From Hymenobacter sp. YIM 151500-1 (GTDB lineage: Bacteria; Bacteroidota; Bacteroidia; Cytophagales; Hymenobacteraceae), in the NCBI RefSeq assembly GCF_025979885.1, contig NZ_CP110139.1, forward strand, positions 1,674,001 to 1,738,000: a DNA stretch of 64,000 nucleotides, written 5' to 3'. Position 1 is the first letter of the stretch; the number at the start of each line of letters is the position of its first letter. The notes beneath the pieces are model-generated. The model was not told where the DNA came from. It was given only the letters and a program-made list of their open reading frames with translations, and did no database searches. Shown one piece after another: positions 26,048-34,043 of the stretch. Made by a program: the position numbers and the translations under genes.

Positions 26048-26782
26048 TTACTCCACTGGCTTCAGCTGCCAATCAGCAGCCAGCAGGGCCGACAATTCGG
26101 CTATGCTCTCGGTGAGCTGGTCCCAGGAGGGCAGCACGAAATACTGCTCCTGAAACCGCAGCTCCGTAAACTCCTGGTGCAGCACGGTAGCCAGGTCGAA
26201 CGAGTGGCGGGTGGTTTCGTCGTGGACGCAGTGGTGCACCTCGCCCGCCGACGACAGCAGGCCGGCACCGTAGATGCGGGGCTGGTCGTCTTCGAGCACC
26301 AGTCCAAACTCCACCGTAAACCAGTACAGGGCCCGCAGGCGCTGCAAGGCCACGGCATCGTGCTGGTGGCGGCGCGCCACGTGCCCCAAAAACTGCAGGA
26401 AGTTGGCGTAGGCGGCATCGGTGAGCAGGGGCACGTGCCCGAACACGTCGTGGAACAGGTCGGGCTCGTCGATGAAGTCGAACTGCTGCATACTGCGCAG
26501 CCACACGGTAGCCGGAAACTTCCGCTCGGCCAGCAGGGCAAAAAACGTTGCATCATTCACCATGCCGGCCACGGGAACCACCGTCCAGCCCGTGCTCTGG
26601 CCCAGCCGCTCACTTACCTCCTCAAAGCTGGGAATGGCATTGCGGTGAAAGCCCATACGCTGCAGGCCGCGCGTGAAGGCCGTGCAGGCGCGCTTATGCA
26701 GCAGGGCCGTTTGGCGGTCAAACAATACTTTCCAGACCAGCTGGTCCTGGGCCGTGTACCGGTCGTAGTGTTGCTGTACCAT
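26048..26782 (-). CDS. phhA: Phenylalanine 4-hydroxylase
   Basis: A 244-residue aromatic amino acid hydroxylase, the size of bacterial monomeric enzymes without the regulatory domain. The iron ligands are His111 and His116 in HDVFGHVPLL and Glu158 in YWFTVEFG. It hydroxylates phenylalanine to tyrosine using a tetrahydropterin and oxygen. It lies downstream of the trp operon and DAHP synthase, on the same strand but with its own leader. A strong terminator ends only 13 bp before the start codon, and a TATATTTG promoter lies about 185 bp upstream, so expression is probably controlled by transcription attenuation. No pterin dehydratase gene is in the window. Confidence 0.95.
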   Translation of the reverse strand: MVQQHYDRYTAQDQLVWKVLFDRQTALLHKRACTAFTRGLQRMGFHRNAIPSFEEVSERLGQSTGWTVVPVAGMVNDATFFALLAERKFPATVWLRSMQQFDFIDEPDLFHDVFGHVPLLTDAAYANFLQFLGHVARRHQHDAVALQRLRALYWFTVEFGLVLEDDQPRIYGAGLLSSAGEVHHCVHDETTRHSFDLATVLHQEFTELRFQEQYFVLPSWDQLTESIAELSALLAADWQLKPVE

Positions 26783-26960
26783 AGTAGTAGGGCAGAAAAA
26801 AAGCCCGGCTCCTTGCGGAGTCGGGCTTCTGTGTGGTTTCTCGAAGATGAAGATGCATGTTGCGCTTCTAGCTTCCGTACCGGCAAAGCAGCCCGACCCC
26901 GTCCCACACAGGACGATTAATGGTTAGGGCGAAGCATTTGGCGGTCAGGTTCAACATACT
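26783..26960 (-). promoter_or_regulatory. phhA leader RNA with probable attenuator
   Basis: The leader contains a short ORF (ATG about 16 bp after the -7 element, about 29 codons). The terminator at 26796-26827 has a 5' arm beginning AGCCCGAC. An exactly complementary GTCGGGCT (minus strand, 26890-26897) lies upstream and could form a competing antiterminator. The leader ORF has only one Phe codon, so the signal that is sensed is unclear. Confidence 0.55.
26796..26827 (-). terminator. Intrinsic terminator directly upstream of phhA
   Basis: On the minus strand agcccgactcc and ggagccgggct form an 11-bp stem with one mismatch and a 4-base loop, followed by seven T. It ends 13 bp before the phhA start codon. 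Confidence 0.85.
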
Positions 26961-26965
26961 GAAGG

Positions 26966-26973
26966 CAAATATA
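26966..26973 (-). promoter_or_regulatory. Bacteroidota -7 element (TATATTTG) for phhA
   Basis: TATATTTG on the minus strand matches TAnnTTTG exactly. No clear -33 TTG is found at the usual distance. Confidence 0.55.
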
Positions 26974-27062
26974 GAAGAATCAGGGAATAAGTTGTACGCC
27001 TCTGCGGTAAGTTTTTTTTCTCACCTGCTACGGAACGTGCTGTGTACAGCACAACCGGCCTA

Positions 27063-27086
27063 TGGCACAAGCTAAAGCTTGTGCTA
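27063..27086. repeat. Family R8 palindrome, copy b (stop codon is part of it)
   Basis: On the minus strand it begins TAGCACAAGC and ends AGCTTGTGCC. The TAG is the stop codon of the DAHP synthase gene. It matches copy a at 22596-22618 almost exactly. Confidence 0.85.
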
Positions 27087-28100
27087 CACTTCCAGTTCCT
27101 GCCGCAGCTCGTACACCCGCCGCAGGTTGCGAATCAGCCGCGCCGATTCCTGGAAGTTCAGGGTCTGCTGGCCGTCGGAAGCGGCTTCTTCGGGCTTCTC
27201 GTGGGCCTCGTAGATGATGCCGTCGGCCCCGGCCACGACGGCGGCCAGGGCCATGCTGGGCACGTAGTCGCGGATGCCGATGCCGTGCGAGGGGTCCACG
27301 ATGACGGGCAGGTGGGTTTTCTCCTTCAGGATGGGCACGGCGTTCAGGTCCAGGGTGTTGCGCGAGGCGGTTTCAAACGTGCGGATGCCCCGCTCGCAGA
27401 GAATCAGCTTCTCATTGCCACCCGAAAACACGTACTCCGCCGACGACAGCAGCTCCTCAATCGTGCCCGAGATGCCGCGCTTAATAAGCACGGGCTTGTC
27501 TACGCCGCCCAGAGCATCGAGCAGGTTGAAGTTCTGGGTGTTGCGGGCGCCTACCTGAAACACGTCCACGTAGTCGTGCATCTCCTCTACCTGCGACACC
27601 TGCATGACCTCGGTCACGATTTTGATGCCGCGCTGCCGGGCCATCTGATGGAACAGCTTCAGCCCCTCCATGCCCAGCCCCCGAAACGAGTACGGCGACG
27701 ACCGGGGCTTGAACACGCCCCCGCGCATGATGCGCACGTCGTTGTCCAGCAGGTGCTGCATGACGCTTTCCATCTGCTGCTCGCTCTCGATGCTGCACGG
27801 GCCGGCGGCCAGCGTGAGTGAGCCTTCCCCGATGCGCACCCCATCGCCGAGGTCGAGCACGGTGGGCCGCACCCGCCACTTGCGGCTGACGAGCTGGTAG
27901 TCGTCCGACACCTGATGGATGTCCAGAATGCCGGGCAGCTGGCCGATGGTGCGCAAATCTACGTCGGCCTTGCCGATGGCCACGAGGTAGTGGGCACGCT
28001 GGGTTTTAACTTCGGTGGTCTTGTATTTCAGGGCCTTAATGCGGGCTTCGATGTCCTGCTTGGCGTTTTTCTGAATGCCGGGGTCGAGGTGGATGATCAT
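27084..28100 (-). CDS. aroF: 3-deoxy-7-phosphoheptulonate (DAHP) synthase
   Basis: A 338-residue type I-beta DAHP synthase. The N-terminal ~70 residues form a ferredoxin-like regulatory domain (MIIHLDPGIQKNAKQDIEARI, TQRAHYLVAIG). The TIM-barrel has AAGPCSIES, MRGGVFKPRSSPYSF, VGARNTQNFNLL and the metal-binding VIVDPSHGIG. It joins phosphoenolpyruvate and erythrose 4-phosphate, the first step of the shikimate pathway. As the last gene of the trp operon it would couple chorismate supply to tryptophan synthesis. An R4-type repeat separates it from trpA. The gene symbol is a conventional label; isozyme names vary. Confidence 0.92.
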   Translation of the reverse strand: MIIHLDPGIQKNAKQDIEARIKALKYKTTEVKTQRAHYLVAIGKADVDLRTIGQLPGILDIHQVSDDYQLVSRKWRVRPTVLDLGDGVRIGEGSLTLAAGPCSIESEQQMESVMQHLLDNDVRIMRGGVFKPRSSPYSFRGLGMEGLKLFHQMARQRGIKIVTEVMQVSQVEEMHDYVDVFQVGARNTQNFNLLDALGGVDKPVLIKRGISGTIEELLSSAEYVFSGGNEKLILCERGIRTFETASRNTLDLNAVPILKEKTHLPVIVDPSHGIGIRDYVPSMALAAVVAGADGIIYEAHEKPEEAASDGQQTLNFQESARLIRNLRRVYELRQELEV

Positions 28101-28109
28101 GTGCTGGCG

Positions 28110-28199
28110 TAGGTTCCCACAGAGGGCGCAGAGGTTGACGCAGAAGTCGCAGAACGTTCAGCACCCTCTGCGCAACCCTCTGCGTCCTCTGCGGGAAAT
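28110..28199. repeat. Repeat at the trpA-aroF junction (R4-like)
   Basis: cccacagagggcgcagagg and cctctgcgtcctctgcggg are imperfect inverted arms. The element ends directly at the trpA stop codon (28201) and begins about 10 bp before the aroF start codon. Confidence 0.75.
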
Positions 28200-28200
28200 T

Positions 28201-28980
28201 TTATTGAACGATAGAAGAAACAAAGCGCGCTGCGGCGGCCGGCGCGTCATCGGCGCCATCCAAGGCCCGAATCAAGGCGGAGCCGATGATGGCGCCCTCG
28301 GCGTGCTGGCAGGCCCGCTGGAAAGAGGCTTTGTCGGAGATGCCGAAGCCGATGAGGCGGGGGTTGCGCAGGTTCATGGCCTCGATGCGCTGGAAGTAGG
28401 CCTCTTGCACGCCCTCGGCTTGGGTATTAGCCCCGCCCGTGGTGCCGGGTCCCGACACGAGATAGAGAAACGAATCGGTCAGCTCGTCGATGCGGCGAAT
28501 ACGCTCCGGGGCAGTTTGGGGCGTGATGAGAAACACCGGCTTCAAGCCGTGGCGCTGAAAGACCTCCTGGTACTCGGCCACGTAGTCATCCAGTGGCAAA
28601 TCGGGCAGAATGACGCCATCCACACCGGCGGCGGCAGCCTGGCAGCAGAAGTTTTCCATGCCGAACTGCAGCACCGGGTTGAGGTAGCCCATGAGCAGGA
28701 TGGGCGTGTCGGGCACGAGCTGGCGCACGTCCTGGAGCTGCCCGAACAGCACCCGCAGGTTCATGCCGTTGCGCAGGGCCGCGGTGCTGCTCTGCTGAAT
28801 CACGGGGCCGTCGGCCAGCGGGTCCGAAAACGGCATTCCGATTTCGATGAGGTCGGCGCCGGCTTGGGTCAAGGCCTGGATGAGCGGTACCGTGTCGTGC
28901 AGGCGCGGGTAGCCGGCCGTGAAGTAGATGTTGAGCAGACCGTTGGGCTTGCGCAGGAAGGCTTCTTGAATTCGGTTCAT
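28201..28980 (-). CDS. trpA: Tryptophan synthase alpha subunit
   Basis: A 259-residue TIM-barrel protein that cleaves indole-3-glycerol phosphate to indole and glyceraldehyde 3-phosphate and passes indole to TrpB. Catalytic Glu46 is in LIEIGMPFSDP, and the second acid is in GVILPDLPLDD. The phosphate-binding segment GIGTS is represented by IGFGISDKASF and IIGSALIRAL. The length is normal. It follows trpB after 109 bp of repeat; the repeat ends 5-11 bp from the start codon and leaves no clear ribosome-binding site. Confidence 0.96.
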   Translation of the reverse strand: MNRIQEAFLRKPNGLLNIYFTAGYPRLHDTVPLIQALTQAGADLIEIGMPFSDPLADGPVIQQSSTAALRNGMNLRVLFGQLQDVRQLVPDTPILLMGYLNPVLQFGMENFCCQAAAAGVDGVILPDLPLDDYVAEYQEVFQRHGLKPVFLITPQTAPERIRRIDELTDSFLYLVSGPGTTGGANTQAEGVQEAYFQRIEAMNLRNPRLIGFGISDKASFQRACQHAEGAIIGSALIRALDGADDAPAAAARFVSSIVQ

Positions 28981-28985
28981 TTCTG

Positions 28986-29087
28986 ATTTCTCGCAGTGTT
29001 TCGCAGAGGATGGCGCAGTGTTTCGCAGTGTTCAGACGTCAGCACACTGCGAAACACTGCGCTAACCCTGCGAAACACTGCGAGAAA
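28986..29087. repeat. Family R4 repeat at the trpB-trpA junction
   Basis: tctcgcagtgtttcgcag and ctgcgaaacactgcgaga are perfect outer arms. An inner pair gcgcagtgtttcgcagtgt / acactgcgaaacactgcgc is nested within. The element ends 2 bp from the trpB stop codon. Confidence 0.9.
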
Positions 29088-29089
29088 TG

Positions 29090-30280
29090 TTACTGAAGCT
29101 TTTCGGCGTACTTGAGGTAGGTTTCCAGGTCTTTGTCTCCGCGGCCGGAGAGGTTCACCACCACTACATCGTCGGGGCCGGCGCCGAGCTGGTCCAGGGC
29201 GGCCAGGGCGTGGGCGGTTTCCAGGGCCGGAATAATGCCCTCCAACCGGCTGCACTCGGCCACGGCGCGCAGGGCCTGTTCATCCTCAATGCTGATAAAC
29301 CGCGCCCGGCCGGAGTCGGCCAAAAACGCGTGCAGGGGCCCGATGCCGGGGTAGTCGAGGCCGGCTGAAATGGAGTAGGGCTCGGTAATCTGCCCGTCTT
29401 CGTCCTGCATGAGCAAGGTGCGGGAGCCGTGGATGATGCCCGGCTTGCCCAGCACCGACGTCGCCGCCGAGTGCCCCGACGAAACGCCGTGCCCGGCCGC
29501 CTCCACAGCTACCAGCTGCACGCTGGGCTCTTCCAGGAAATGATAGAAGGCCCCGGCCGCGTTGGAGCCCCCGCCCACGCAGGCCACCACGTACTGCGGC
29601 AGCTCGGAGCCGGTTTTCTCCAGCAGCTGCCGGCGCATTTCCTCGCTAATCACGGCTTGCAGGCGGGCTACCAGATCGGGGTACGGGTGCGGGCCCACCA
29701 CCGAGCCGATAATGTAGTGCGTATCAACGGGGTTGCTGATCCAGTCCCGGATGGCTTCGTTGGTGGCGTCTTTGAGGGTGCGGCTGCCGCTGGTAGCGGC
29801 GCGCACCTCGGCCCCGAGCAGGCGCATGCGGTACACGTTAGGCTTCTGGCGGTCCATGTCCACCTCGCCCATGTACACAATGCACTGCATGCCCATGAGG
29901 GCGCACACGGTGGCCGTGGCTACGCCGTGCTGTCCGGCGCCGGTTTCAGCAATGATGCGCGTCTTGCCCAGGCGGCGGGCCAGTAGAATCTGCCCCACCG
30001 TGTTGTTGACCTTGTGGGCGCCGGTGTGGCACAGGTCCTCGCGCTTCAGGAAGATGCGGGTGTTGTACTTCTCCGACAGGCGCTTAGCCTCGAATAGCGG
30101 CGTGGGCCGCCCTACGTAGTCGCGCAGGAGCTGCTGGTATTCCTGCTGGAAGTCGGGGCTATGCAGAATGGTGAGGTAGTTTTGGCGCAGCTCCTCCACG
30201 TTGGGATAGAGCATTTCGGGGATGAACGCGCCGCCGAAAGGGCCGTAGTAGCCGCGCTCCGTGGGTTGTTGGTAAGTCAT
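29090..30280 (-). CDS. trpB: Tryptophan synthase beta subunit
   Basis: A 396-residue pyridoxal-phosphate enzyme that condenses indole with serine to make tryptophan. The PLP-binding lysine is Lys90 in HTGAHKVNN, and the phosphate-binding GGGSNA motif is in [13 protein letters not shown]. The N-terminus [14 protein letters not shown] is typical of TrpB1. It functions as an alpha2beta2 complex with TrpA, encoded next in the operon. The start codon lies 8 bp after an R4-type repeat. Confidence 0.97.
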   Translation of the reverse strand: MTYQQPTERGYYGPFGGAFIPEMLYPNVEELRQNYLTILHSPDFQQEYQQLLRDYVGRPTPLFEAKRLSEKYNTRIFLKREDLCHTGAHKVNNTVGQILLARRLGKTRIIAETGAGQHGVATATVCALMGMQCIVYMGEVDMDRQKPNVYRMRLLGAEVRAATSGSRTLKDATNEAIRDWISNPVDTHYIIGSVVGPHPYPDLVARLQAVISEEMRRQLLEKTGSELPQYVVACVGGGSNAAGAFYHFLEEPSVQLVAVEAAGHGVSSGHSAATSVLGKPGIIHGSRTLLMQDEDGQITEPYSISAGLDYPGIGPLHAFLADSGRARFISIEDEQALRAVAECSRLEGIIPALETAHALAALDQLGAGPDDVVVVNLSGRGDKDLETYLKYAEKLQ

Positions 30281-30287
30281 AGTTGGT

Positions 30288-30379
30288 TTCTCGCAGAGGT
30301 TCGCAGTGGTGGCGCTGAGGTTCGCAGTAGCCGACCTCCGCGCACCTCTGCGGAAGCCTCTGCGAACCTCAGCGAGAAA
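30288..30379. repeat. R4-type repeat at the trpF-trpB junction
   Basis: tctcgcagaggttcgcag and ctgcgaacctcagcgaga are imperfect inverted arms; inner units gctgaggttcgcag repeat. It ends 4 bp before the trpF stop codon at 30384 and starts 7 bp upstream of trpB. Confidence 0.85.
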
Positions 30380-30383
30380 GGCA

Positions 30384-31019
30384 TCAGGTTCTCAATTCAG
30401 TAAAAAACTGCCGCAGCCGCTCCGTGTCTTTCACGCCGGGCGCGGTTTCAAAGCGGCTGTTCAGGTCCAGGGCAAACAAACCCGGCAGCCGCAGGTTCCG
30501 CAGCGCCGCGGCGTGGGTCAGGTCGAGGCCGCCGGCCAGGAAGTAGGGCACCGGTAGGTTATAGCCGGCCAGCAGGCCCCAGTCGAAGGCCGTGCCGTTG
30601 CCGCCCGGCTGCCTGCCCTGGGTGTCGAAGAGAAAATAATCGACGTTACCCAGGTAGGGCGTCAGCCGGGCCAGGTCGAACGTCTCCCCCACCGAAAACG
30701 CCTTAACCACCGCCACCCCCACTGCCCGAAGCGCCGCGCAGGTGGCGGGCGATTCGGCGCCGTGCAGCTGCACCAGGTTCAGCCCAAACTCCGCCACCCG
30801 TGCCAGTACCTCGTCCACCGGCGCATCCACAAACACGCCTACTTTCCGAATGGCGGGGGGCACCTGCGCCAGCGCCGCCGGGCTCAGCGTGCGGCCCATA
30901 TAGCGGCCGGATTTCGGGTAGAAGATAAACCCCAGAAAATCGGGCCGCAGCGCCACAACGGCCGCCAGGTTGTCGGCCCGCGCCATACCGCAGACTTTGA
31001 GCAGGGGTTGAGGTGGCAT
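30384..31019 (-). CDS. trpF: Phosphoribosylanthranilate isomerase
   Basis: A 211-residue TIM-barrel isomerase that converts phosphoribosylanthranilate to the open-chain CdRP form. The start [16 protein letters not shown] carries the catalytic Cys in [18 protein letters not shown] and [12 protein letters not shown] are the other family signatures, and [10 protein letters not shown] binds phosphate. The start at 31019 is chosen because the frame upstream reads into an R1 repeat. It is the fifth structural gene of the operon (EGDCFBA order). Confidence 0.94.
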   Translation of the reverse strand: MPPQPLLKVCGMARADNLAAVVALRPDFLGFIFYPKSGRYMGRTLSPAALAQVPPAIRKVGVFVDAPVDEVLARVAEFGLNLVQLHGAESPATCAALRAVGVAVVKAFSVGETFDLARLTPYLGNVDYFLFDTQGRQPGGNGTAFDWGLLAGYNLPVPYFLAGGLDLTHAAALRNLRLPGLFALDLNSRFETAPGVKDTERLRQFFTELRT

Positions 31020-31035
31020 TGGGTTAAGGTTTAGC

Positions 31036-31197
31036 TCTAGTCGCCTCACCCCCTAGCCCCCTCTCCGAAAAAGAAGAGGGGAATTAGAGTTAGAAGCTGC
31101 TAGAGCTAGTAGAACTAGATTTTAACTTTTTAGGCTAGTCCCCCCTCTCCACTTTCGGAGAGGGGGCTAGGGGGTGAGGCGACTAGAGCTAGCGAGT
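31036..31197. repeat. Family R1 repeat, copy b, at the trpC-trpF junction
   Basis: Outer arms gctctagtcgcctcacc and ggtgaggcgactagagc are perfect complements, and the inner accccctagccccctctcc pairs with ggagagggggctagggggt. The interior is rich in gagctagtagaactag-type text. It lies 16 bp upstream of trpF and 5 bp from the trpC stop codon. Confidence 0.9.
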
Positions 31198-31202
31198 CTT
31201 GG

Positions 31203-32015
31203 CTACAGCAACGTCACGGCCTCGGTAGCGCGGAGCTGCTGCACCAGAGCGGCGCAGGCTTTTTCGGGGCGGGAGTGGCGCATGAAGGTTTCGCCGATGA
31301 GGAAGCCCCGGTAGCCCACGGCGCGCAGCTGCTCGATGTCGGCGGCGGTGCTCAGGCCGCTTTCCGTCACTTTCACAAACTCGCCAGGGATGCGCTGGGC
31401 CAGCTCGCCCGACGTGTCGAGGCTAACGGTGAAGTCGTGCAGGTTGCGGTTGTTGACGCCCACCAGGCTCGCGGCGTCGGGGTGCAGGGTGCGGTCTAGC
31501 TCCTCGGCGTTATGGATTTCGAGCAACACCTCCAGGCCCAGGCTCCGGGCCAGGCGGCCCAGGCCCAGCACCTCCTCGGCCGTCAGCACCGCCGCAATCA
31601 GCAGCACGGCATCGGCCCCGATGCTCTTGGCTTCGATAATCTGGTACTCATCCACCACAAAATCCTTGCGCAGAATAGGGCAGAAGTTGAAGCGCCTGGC
31701 CACGGTCAGGTCCTCGTTGCGGCCCCCGAAAAACTCCGCGTCCGTCAGCACCGACAGGGCCGAGGCCCCGGCCTGCATGTAGCCCAGGGTGGTGCGCTCC
31801 ACCGGGGCGTGCTGGTTGATGATGCCCTTGCTGGGTGAGCGGCGCTTGAACTCGGCAATGATGCCGCTGAGGTCGTCGCGCAGCAGGTAGCGGCGCAGGC
31901 TGAGCGGCTGGGCCGGCATGTAGAGGCTTTGCTCCAGCAGCTTCACCGGCACCAGCTCACGCCGCGTGGCCACTTCCTGGCGCTTATGTTGAATGATTTT
32001 ATCGAGAATGGTCAT
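31203..32015 (-). CDS. trpC: Indole-3-glycerol phosphate synthase
   Basis: A 270-residue TIM-barrel enzyme closing the indole ring from CdRP. MTILDKIIQHKRQEVATRRE at the N-terminus, IIAEFKRRSPSKGIIN (catalytic Lys in KRRSPSKG), RKDFVVDEYQI and VGVNNRNLHDF are family signatures; a C-terminal GFLIGETFMR binds phosphate. It is a separate gene, not fused to trpF as in E. coli. The start codon is about 12 bp after an R9 repeat. Confidence 0.96.
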   Translation of the reverse strand: MTILDKIIQHKRQEVATRRELVPVKLLEQSLYMPAQPLSLRRYLLRDDLSGIIAEFKRRSPSKGIINQHAPVERTTLGYMQAGASALSVLTDAEFFGGRNEDLTVARRFNFCPILRKDFVVDEYQIIEAKSIGADAVLLIAAVLTAEEVLGLGRLARSLGLEVLLEIHNAEELDRTLHPDAASLVGVNNRNLHDFTVSLDTSGELAQRIPGEFVKVTESGLSTAADIEQLRAVGYRGFLIGETFMRHSRPEKACAALVQQLRATEAVTLL

Positions 32016-32024
32016 TTTTTTATT

Positions 32025-32170
32025 GAGCTGTAAGCCACAAGCTGCAAGCCTGGGTTCAGCTACTTAGTTGAAAGGTTTGGAGGATTAGACAAGGAATGTT
32101 GCGCAGGGCAGCAGGTGTCGGCAGAGTTGTAAACCAAAAGCTTGCAGCTTGAAGCTTACAGCTTACAGCT
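32025..32170. repeat. Family R9 repeat (GCTTGCAGCTTGTAAGCT) at the trpD-trpC junction
   Basis: gagctgtaagccacaagctg on the left and gcttgaagcttacagctt on the right form an imperfect inverted repeat. The right arm runs into the trpD coding sequence and supplies its last codons (SCKL) and its TAA stop codon. Confidence 0.8.
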
Positions 32171-33157
32171 CAAAGAAACCAGCTCCCGCAGCGCCTGCCG
32201 GGCCCGGCCCGAGTCCAGGGACTCCCGGGCGGCGGCCAGGCTGTCGGTGAAGCTGAACTCGGGCTCCAGGCAGCCGATGGCCAGGGCGGCGTTGGCCGTC
32301 ACCACGTCGCGCTGGGCGCGAGTGCCGCGGCCCTCCAGCACGTCCACAAACAGCCGCGCCGACTCCTGCGGGGTGCGGCCCCCGGCTAGCTCCTCGGGCC
32401 GGGTGGAAGCCAAGCCAAAGTCGGCCGCCGACACCACCCGCTCGCCCTGGGGCGTGGCCAGCTTGGCAGTGGCCGTGAGGGAAAGTTCGTCGTAGCCGTC
32501 GAGGGCGTGTACCACGGCGTAGCAGGTGTTGGTTTGCTGCAACAGGTAGTGGTAAATGCGCAGCAGCTCCAGGCTGAACGTGCCGGCCACCTGGAAGCGG
32601 GGCCGGGCCGGATTCACCAGCGGCCCCAGAATGTTGAAGAACGTGCGCACGCCCAGCTCCCGGCGCACCGGCCCGGCGTGGCGCATGGCCGGGTGAAAGG
32701 CCGGCGCGTGCAGAAAGCAGATGCCCGCCCGCTCCAGCTGCCGCTTCAGCACGTCGTTGCCGACCCCAAACTCTACGCCCAGCTGGGCCAGCACATCCGA
32801 CGACCCGCACACCGACGACACCCCGATATTGCCGTGCTTGGTCACCTTGTAGCCCGCCCCCGCCACCACGAAGCAGGCCAGAGTACTGATGTTGAGCGTG
32901 TCTTTGCCGTCGCCGCCCGTACCCACAATGTCCACGGTGTCGTGGGTGCCCAGCTCCGGGTCGCGGCTCAGGCTCAGCAGAGCCTCGCGGAAGCCCGCCA
33001 GTTCCGGCACCGAAATGGGCCGCAGGCGGTACACGGCCATAAACGCCGCCATTTCCGCCGCGTTGGCCTCGCCCTGGCCGATGCGCAGCATGGCTTCGCG
33101 CGCCTCAGCATGGGTGAGCAGCTGCTGTTCAAATAGCTGGTTCAGAATCTGTTTCAA
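32156..33157 (-). CDS. trpD: Anthranilate phosphoribosyltransferase
   Basis: A protein of about 333 residues that joins anthranilate and PRPP. It has IVGTGGDGKDTLNIST (PRPP binding), KHGNIGVSS, the HAPAFHPAMRHAGPVRRELGVRTFFNILGPLVNPA region and VVHALDGYDELSL. The frame is open to 33247, but residues upstream of 33157 derive from repeats. The start is probably the TTG at 33157 (LKQILNQLFEQ); an ATT lies just before it, and no ATG fits. The last four residues and the stop codon are made of R9 repeat sequence, an unusual C-terminus. Confidence 0.9.
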   Translation of the reverse strand: MKQILNQLFEQQLLTHAEAREAMLRIGQGEANAAEMAAFMAVYRLRPISVPELAGFREALLSLSRDPELGTHDTVDIVGTGGDGKDTLNISTLACFVVAGAGYKVTKHGNIGVSSVCGSSDVLAQLGVEFGVGNDVLKRQLERAGICFLHAPAFHPAMRHAGPVRRELGVRTFFNILGPLVNPARPRFQVAGTFSLELLRIYHYLLQQTNTCYAVVHALDGYDELSLTATAKLATPQGERVVSAADFGLASTRPEELAGGRTPQESARLFVDVLEGRGTRAQRDVVTANAALAIGCLEPEFSFTDSLAAARESLDSGRARQALRELVSLSCKL

Positions 33158-33159
33158 AA

Positions 33160-33205
33160 TAGAATCGCAGATTAAACTGATTTTTAACTGATTTCGCTGA
33201 TGATG
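33160..33205. repeat. Family R5 repeat, copy b (AATCGCAGATT)
   Basis: tagaatcgcagattaaactg and the following actgatttcgctgat have the same composition as the sequence directly after the M1 stop codon at 10528-10570. It lies just upstream of the trpD start codon. Confidence 0.6.
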
Positions 33206-33221
33206 TTGGAAGAGGAAAGGG

Positions 33222-33372
33222 CCGTCATGCTGAATCCCGCGAAGCATCTCTCTAGCTCTGGCTAACTCAATTGCGAGGACGGAGCAGGAGAGATGCTTGG
33301 CTTCGCCTTCCTGCGGTTCGGCAAGCGGCCACCAGATAGAGCATGACCGTTCTTTCCGTTCGGCATGAGGGT
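33222..33372. repeat. Repeat at the trpG-trpD junction (GCATGAC / GAAGCATCTCT)
   Basis: ccgtcatgctgaatcccgcg, gaagcatctctc and, inverted, gagagatgcttggcttcg and cggcatgag form a long imperfect hairpin. It ends 2 bp before the trpG stop codon. The text is related to R7-type ends (aattgcgaggacgga). Confidence 0.7.
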
Positions 33373-33374
33373 CT

Positions 33375-33947
33375 TCATACCTGCTCCAACCAATTGCGCA
33401 GCATCTGGTGGCCGTGCTCGGTGAGGATGGACTCGGGGTGGAACTGCACGCCGCGCACGTCGTAGTGGCGGTGACGCAGGGCCATCACCTGCCCGTCGGC
33501 GTCCACGGCGGTTACTTCCAGCTCCGCCGGCACCGACTCGGGCTGCACGCTCCAGGAGTGGTAGCGCCCGACGCGGAAGGTCTTAGGCAGGCCCGCAAAC
33601 AGCCGGTCGTCGGCTACCACTTCGGCCTGCGTGGCCACGCCGTGCACCACGGCCGGCAGGTTATACAGCTCCCCGCCGAAGTTTTCGGCCAAGCCCTGGT
33701 GGCCCAGGCACACGCCCAAGATGCGCTTGGTGGGCGCATAGTGCCGGATAATTTCCGGCATCAGGCCAGCTTCCGAGGGCACGCCGGGGCCCGGCGACAG
33801 GAGCACAGCGTCATAGGCAGCCACGTTGGCCACGGCCAGCTTATCGTTGCGAATCACCGTGACGTTGTCCGTGTGGCCCAGCTCCCGCAGCACCTGCACC
33901 AGGTTGTAGGTGAACGAGTCGTAGTTATCGAGGACGAGGATGGACAT
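33375..33947 (-). CDS. trpG: Anthranilate synthase glutamine amidotransferase subunit
   Basis: A 190-residue class I glutamine amidotransferase. NYDSFTYNL at the N-terminus, the catalytic Cys80 in LGVCLGHQ, and the His-Glu pair in VQFHPESIL are present. It releases ammonia from glutamine for TrpE. It is separate from trpD here, in contrast to the fused E. coli gene. It starts 5 bp after an R2 repeat and lies directly downstream of trpE. Confidence 0.96.
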   Translation of the reverse strand: MSILVLDNYDSFTYNLVQVLRELGHTDNVTVIRNDKLAVANVAAYDAVLLSPGPGVPSEAGLMPEIIRHYAPTKRILGVCLGHQGLAENFGGELYNLPAVVHGVATQAEVVADDRLFAGLPKTFRVGRYHSWSVQPESVPAELEVTAVDADGQVMALRHRHYDVRGVQFHPESILTEHGHQMLRNWLEQV

Positions 33948-33951
33948 TTCT

Positions 33952-34043
33952 TTAGGGGCTTGGGGACTTAGGGTCTTAGGTTTTTGCGAGGCGGTGCGGA
34001 GGCGCGGAGTTCCCAGGGCTGAAGGCCTGGGAACTCCGCGCCG
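33952..34043. repeat. R2 repeat plus a 17-bp perfect palindrome at the trpE-trpG junction
   Basis: An R2 unit (ggggcttggggacttaggg, 33954-33982) is followed by ggcgcggagttcccagg and cctgggaactccgcgcc, perfect 17-bp arms around an 8-base loop. The second palindrome ends 1 bp from the trpE stop codon. The whole gap is made of these two elements. Confidence 0.85.

Noticed and set aside
26783..26907. Leader ORF reading through the phhA terminator (with FF and YYY codons)
   Set aside because: The Phe codons are the terminator T run itself and the Tyr codons lie next to the phhA start, so a role as sensing codons is unlikely.
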